Under the pieces are notes generated by a model that saw only the letters and a program-made list of their open reading frames with translations, was not told the origin of the DNA and searched no databases. DNA of 9,782 bases. Source: an uncultured Bacillota bacterium. GTDB taxonomy: Bacteria; Bacillota; Clostridia; Christensenellales; UBA1242. The translations under genes and the position numbers were made by a program. The stretch is taken from the NCBI GenBank assembly GCA_947090235.1, contig CAMUNJ010000026.1, forward strand, positions 1-9,782. The letters run 5' to 3'. Below, piece after piece: positions 7,801-9,782 of this stretch (within the stretch, counting starts at the first letter, position 1; every line of letters starts with the position of its first letter).

Positions 7801-8478
7801 AAAGAATATGTGGGCATTTATCTATCAGGTCATCCGCTAGATGAATATTTAGATAAATATGATTCTTTCAATTTTACATCAGATATGCTTCCAGAGGAAG
7901 ATAATGATATGGAATTTGATGGCGAAGGTGAATTTAGCGAAGAAGAATCAAATATTGCAGAAATTGAAGAGGGTGAACAAGTAAAAGATGGTCAACCTGT
8001 AACAGGTGGCGGAGTTATTACTGCTATAAAGAAGATCATGACTAAATCTGGAAACATGGCATTTTTAACAGTGGAAGATATCTATGGATCTTTTGATGTT
8101 ATGTTGTTTGCAAAACTTTATAGCAAATTTAAAGATGTTGCTGTAGAAGATGGATTGATCACAGTTCGAGGAAAAATTTCAGTTCGTCCAGGCAAGTCTC
8201 CTTGTGTTATTGCCGAGCATATTATCCCTTGGGAAAAGGTGGGAGAAGAATCTTCAAGCAATGAAAAAAAGTTATATCTTCGTTTTGACACTAAAGATAT
8301 AGATATATATGATAGAGTTAAAAACATTATTGCCTCTTATCCAGGGAAAAGTCAGGTTATCATAAAATGTAATTCTACAGGTCAAGCCTTTGCCTTTTCT
8401 GCAAAGGTGACGCTCAACAATTACCTTGAAAATGAATTGTTTGGCCTTCTTGGTGAAAAGAATGTTATTATAAAATAG
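4861..8478 (+). CDS. dnaE: DNA polymerase III alpha subunit, DnaE type
   Basis: This 1205-residue replicative polymerase is of the family C DnaE class. It has an N-terminal PHP domain (about 1-285) with HLHVHTEFS (6-14), TDHG (40-43), GCEF (65-68) and NDAHY (201-205). The palm has GPGRGSGAGS (373-382), catalytic PDFDVDF (414-420, D415 and D417) and the third Asp in KMDFLG (578-583, D580). The fingers include YQEQVM (700-705) and FNKSHAAAYAY (783-793). QFSIF (946-950) fits a beta-clamp-binding motif. An acidic linker (about 1011-1040) leads to an OB-fold (about 1047-1120) and a C-terminal domain. The PHP metal ligands appear intact, unlike E. coli DnaE, so this domain could proofread, as shown for mycobacterial DnaE1. 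A segment of about 20 extra residues sits between PHP and palm (272-300). The ATG start has AAGGAG (4850-4855) 5 nt upstream. Mixed Arg codons indicate a resident gene. Confidence 0.97.
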   Translation: MKDFVHLHVHTEFSLLDGLARIGKLVDIVKDRGWKSVAITDHGNMYGVMRFYEECIKKGINPVIGCEFYITHDMHSRSNASDTGHLILLAKNNTGYQNLLKLTSYSYLEGKYYKPRIDYDLLKKHSEGLICLSACLAGHIPQAILRREFDEADKLALWHKEVFGEDFYLEIQNHQIPEEREVLLKLVEMSKRLGIKLVATNDAHYLNKEDAELQDVLMCVQMGKTFDDPDRMKFPTNEFYLKTYEEMQEALPGFEEALDNTIEIANKCHVTIRTKSLREAAEGGNPNVPDECKLGAKENFIPLYLPDTGETAFEFLSRISWEGLKRNYKEITPELEERMNMELDTINRLGFVEYFLIVWDYINFSRENDIPVGPGRGSGAGSLVAYCSGITQVDPMRYELYFDRFINPERVSMPDFDVDFCMDRRGEVIEYAKRRYGFDHVSNIVTFGNMQAKNAIKDVARVLRFPYSEVDKITKEIPGKPVKKPPVLKYYFGTTGKKEDAQYIIPELRKMYDEDEMVKKIVDMAIKLEGVPRNVSMHAAGVLIAPDPVFDYVPMATSGEDVVTQFDMTELEHLGLLKMDFLGLRTLTDIHKAIQYVKEDHGVDIDFSKMEYDDPAVFELISSGNTDAVFQLESGGMKKFMKDLQPTCLDDIIAGISLYRPGPMDFIPKFVKGKKDPSSISYEDPCLEPILNTTYGCIVYQEQVMKIFQVMGGFSLGGADNVRRIMGKKKPELLPPQEKRFIDGWEDPKGELKPIPGAIKLGHSREVSKKVFDQMAKFAGYAFNKSHAAAYAYVAYQTGYLKAHYEVEYLTAVLNNRISNADLVKRYTNYARKEGFEVLVPDINKSFTYFKVENGNIRFGLGALKHVGTGVMDMIVDERKANGEFKSFEDFANRVNQQALNKRTCESLILAGAFDCFGIARSRLMAVYEQVLDRANSDKKSRATGQFSIFDTFEEASQTVNAVEYPNIKEFNKESLLKYEKEYVGIYLSGHPLDEYLDKYDSFNFTSDMLPEEDNDMEFDGEGEFSEEESNIAEIEEGEQVKDGQPVTGGGVITAIKKIMTKSGNMAFLTVEDIYGSFDVMLFAKLYSKFKDVAVEDGLITVRGKISVRPGKSPCVIAEHIIPWEKVGEESSSNEKKLYLRFDTKDIDIYDRVKNIIASYPGKSQVIIKCNSTGQAFAFSAKVTLNNYLENELFGLLGEKNVIIK

Positions 8479-8506
8479 ACGACCAAGGTCGCCAGATTAT
8501 AAAGAG

Positions 8507-8512
8507 AAGGAG
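8507..8512 (+). promoter_or_regulatory. Ribosome binding site deciding the folD start
   Basis: AAGGAG ends 2 nt before ATG 8515 but 8 nt before ATG 8521. The second spacing is normal and the first is too short. The start at 8521 also gives MPIILDGKSL, aligning better with FolD N-termini. Confidence 0.7.
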
Positions 8513-8520
8513 AAATGAAG

Positions 8521-9369
8521 ATGCCTATAATTTTAGATGGTAAAAGTTTATCAAAAAAGATTGAGGAAGATTTGAAGGGTAGAGTTGAAATTTTAAAAAA
8601 CAAGTTGGGTTTTGCTCCAAAACTTGCAACTATTCTTGTTGGAGATTTTCCTCCTTCGGTTGTCTATGTCAACATGAAAAAACGGGCTTGTGAGAGGATA
8701 GGACTTGAAAGTGAAATTGTAAAAATGGAAGAAAAAACTTCAACGCAAGAACTTGTAGATAAAATAAATCTTTTAAATATTGATAAAAGTGTTTGCGGAA
8801 TACTTTTGCAGCATCCAGTTCCTAAACAAATTGATGAGCGTGTTTGTTTTGATGCTATTGCAATTGAAAAAGATGTTGATGGAGTAAATTCTTTATCTTT
8901 TGGTAGTGTTGCCATGGGCAAACCAGCCTATAAATGTGCTACGCCTTCGGGCATAATAACTTTATTGAAAGAATATCAAATTCCACTTTCTGGCAAGCAT
9001 GCTGTTATAGTTGGAAGAAGTGCAATTCTAGGAAAGCCTTTGGCTCAATTATTGTTGAATGAAGATTGCACTGTCACAATTTGTCATAGCAAAACGCAAA
9101 ACTTAAAAGAGATAGTAAAAACAGGTGACATTGTTGTTGGTGCGGTTGGGAAAGCAAACTTTATTACGAGCGATATGATAAAAGAGAATGTAATTTTAGT
9201 TGATGCAGGCTATAACGAAGGAAATGTAGGAGATATAGATTTGCAAAATTGTAGCAGTAAAAGTTTTGCATATACACCTGTTCCAGGCGGCGTTGGGCCT
9301 ATGACAATTGCTTCACTTCTTACTCAAACTGTAGAGGCTGCTGAAATGTTAGTGAAAACAGAAGTTTGA
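8521..9369 (+). CDS. folD: Bifunctional methylenetetrahydrofolate dehydrogenase/cyclohydrolase FolD
   Basis: FolD interconverts 5,10-methylene-, 5,10-methenyl- and 10-formyl-tetrahydrofolate with NAD(P), supplying one-carbon units for purine and formyl-Met synthesis in the cytosol. Counted from 8521 the protein has 282 residues, normal for the family. It shows the catalytic YVNMK segment (Y49, K53) followed by ACERIG, Q97 in LLQHPVP, and KDVDGVN (117-123) with the folate-binding Asp. It also has the Rossmann signature GRSAILGKP (165-173) and the C-terminal TPVPGGVGPMTIA (252-264). QHPVP replaces the more usual QLPLP, a mild variation. The gene starts 42 nt after dnaE with no clear terminator between, so the two are probably co-transcribed. 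A start at 8515 would add two residues but has poor ribosome-binding spacing. Confidence 0.95.
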   Translation: MPIILDGKSLSKKIEEDLKGRVEILKNKLGFAPKLATILVGDFPPSVVYVNMKKRACERIGLESEIVKMEEKTSTQELVDKINLLNIDKSVCGILLQHPVPKQIDERVCFDAIAIEKDVDGVNSLSFGSVAMGKPAYKCATPSGIITLLKEYQIPLSGKHAVIVGRSAILGKPLAQLLLNEDCTVTICHSKTQNLKEIVKTGDIVVGAVGKANFITSDMIKENVILVDAGYNEGNVGDIDLQNCSSKSFAYTPVPGGVGPMTIASLLTQTVEAAEMLVKTEV

Positions 9370-9420
9370 CTTGACATAAGTTTTTAGTAGTTGACAAAAT
9401 AAATTATTGACATAACTTTT
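9366..9420 (+). repeat. Cluster of TTGAC(A) motifs in the folD-pfkA gap
   Basis: TTGAC occurs at 9366, 9371, 9391 and 9407; the last three read TTGACA, the consensus -35. TTGACATAAGTTTT (9371-9384) and TTGACATAACTTTT (9407-9420) differ at one of 14 positions. A possible promoter pairs the 9371 TTGACA with CAAAAT (9395-9400) over 18 nt, but no copy has a good -10. They may be promoter elements of pfkA, binding sites for a regulator, or a local duplication. Confidence 0.4.
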
Positions 9421-9441
9421 GCAAAGCGAAAAAAGCATTAA

Positions 9442-9478
9442 TTTTCTTTTGGTTGCTTTTCTTTTAAAGAAAAGCAAC
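9442..9478 (+). repeat. Hairpin element B, upstream of the phosphofructokinase ribosome binding site
   Basis: The same 10-mer TTTTCTTTTG as in element A (9442-9451) is followed by GTTGCTTTTCTTT (9452-9464), a single T, and AAAGAAAAGCAAC (9466-9478), perfect 13-bp arms. The TTTTCTTT/AAAGAAAA core is shared with element A. The base of the stem differs (GTTGC/GCAAC against CTTC/GAAG) but pairs in both. AAGGAG follows 3 nt later and there is no T-run. This looks like a 5'-leader structure of the downstream gene or a dispersed repeat family. Confidence 0.65.
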
Positions 9479-9495
9479 ATTAAGGAGCAAATGAA

Positions 9496-9782
9496 ATGAA
9501 ATTATTAGTTTTAGTTAGTGGTGGAGATGCACCAGGAATAAATATGTTTCTCGCCCAGATTAATAAGAAAGTAAAAAATATAGATGCAGTAGAAGGAGGC
9601 TATCGAGGTCTTATTGATGGCAATATAAAGCCTCTTGCTTCTTTTGAGCCAGATAAATATAAGGATCAGGCTGGTGCGGTTATAAAATCCTCAAGATGTC
9701 CCGAATTTAAAGAGGATAAAAATTTTAATAAGGCTTTAAAAGTTGCAAACAATTATGATTGTCTTATAATTTTAGGTGGCAA
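9496..9782 (+). CDS. pfkA: 6-phosphofructokinase-like protein, N-terminal part (runs off the window)
   Basis: The 95 complete codons show the phosphofructokinase N-terminus: SGGDAPGIN (8-16, nucleotide-binding loop), GGYRGLIDG (34-42), SSRCPEF (65-71, with the Arg and Cys of the TARCPEF motif) and LIILGG (90-95). The enzyme family phosphorylates fructose 6-phosphate using ATP or PPi. The residue after GG is normally Asp (GGDGS, Mg-binding D103 in Bacillus PfkA). Here the codon begins AA, so it is Asn or Lys. The stretch after SGGDAPGIN is also divergent (MFLAQINKK instead of AAxRAVVRK). It may therefore be a variant or paralogue rather than the main glycolytic enzyme; the symbol is given for the family. 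The start at 9496 has AAGGAG (9482-9487) 8 nt upstream. An ATG at 9491 opens only a two-codon frame. Confidence 0.8.
   Translation, partial: MKLLVLVSGGDAPGINMFLAQINKKVKNIDAVEGGYRGLIDGNIKPLASFEPDKYKDQAGAVIKSSRCPEFKEDKNFNKALKVANNYDCLIILGG

Noticed and set aside
8480..8491. Small inverted repeat CGACCAAGGTCG between dnaE and folD as a terminator
   Set aside because: The stem is only 4-5 bp and no T-run follows; the folD ribosome binding site comes straight after, so co-transcription is more likely.
1..9782. CRISPR array, insertion sequence or prophage genes
   Set aside because: No regularly spaced repeats, transposase, integrase or phage motifs were seen; the only mobility signal is the whiA-tail duplication.

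Overview
The window is AT-rich bacterial DNA with tightly packed genes on the + strand and one divergent tRNA at the left edge. TGA acts as a stop (it ends the PHP, methyltransferase and folD genes) and Trp is TGG, so the standard bacterial code applies. The low G+C, strong AAGGAG-type ribosome binding sites, a whiA gene and the dnaE-to-pfkA neighbourhood point to a Clostridia-like member of the Bacillota, probably an uncultivated one. That assignment is inference from gene content.

Layout: (1) 1-54, the 5' part of tRNA-Arg(ACG) on the minus strand, with a well-formed promoter at 77-105. (2) 106-260, intergenic DNA with a terminator-like hairpin and a candidate promoter for the + strand operon. 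(3) 261-2002, a PHP-domain phosphoesterase gene overlapping whiA, which starts with TTG. (4) 2010-4727, a 905-residue N6-adenine methyltransferase carrying a probable PD-(D/E)XK nuclease domain C-terminal to it, that is, a likely single-chain restriction-modification enzyme. (5) 4728-4860, intergenic DNA that begins with a decayed copy of the whiA 3' end and then carries a 12-bp-stem hairpin just ahead of the dnaE ribosome binding site. (6) 4861-8478, dnaE, the DNA polymerase III alpha subunit. (7) 8521-9369, folD. (8) 9370-9495, a leader with repeated TTGACA motifs and a second hairpin of the same family as the one before dnaE. (9) 9496 to the end, the start of a 6-phosphofructokinase-like gene.

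PHP, whiA, dnaE, folD and pfkA are housekeeping genes: division and development control, replication, one-carbon metabolism and glycolysis. The methyltransferase-nuclease gene is the accessory element. It sits exactly between two imperfect copies of the whiA 3' end (30 of 33 positions identical, 2767 bp apart), and 28 of its 31 arginine codons are AGA, unlike dnaE. The simplest reading is insertion of a single-gene restriction-modification unit between whiA and dnaE with duplication of the whiA tail. The other unusual signals are the paired hairpins before dnaE and pfkA, and a phosphofructokinase whose conserved GGD motif appears to read GG(N/K).
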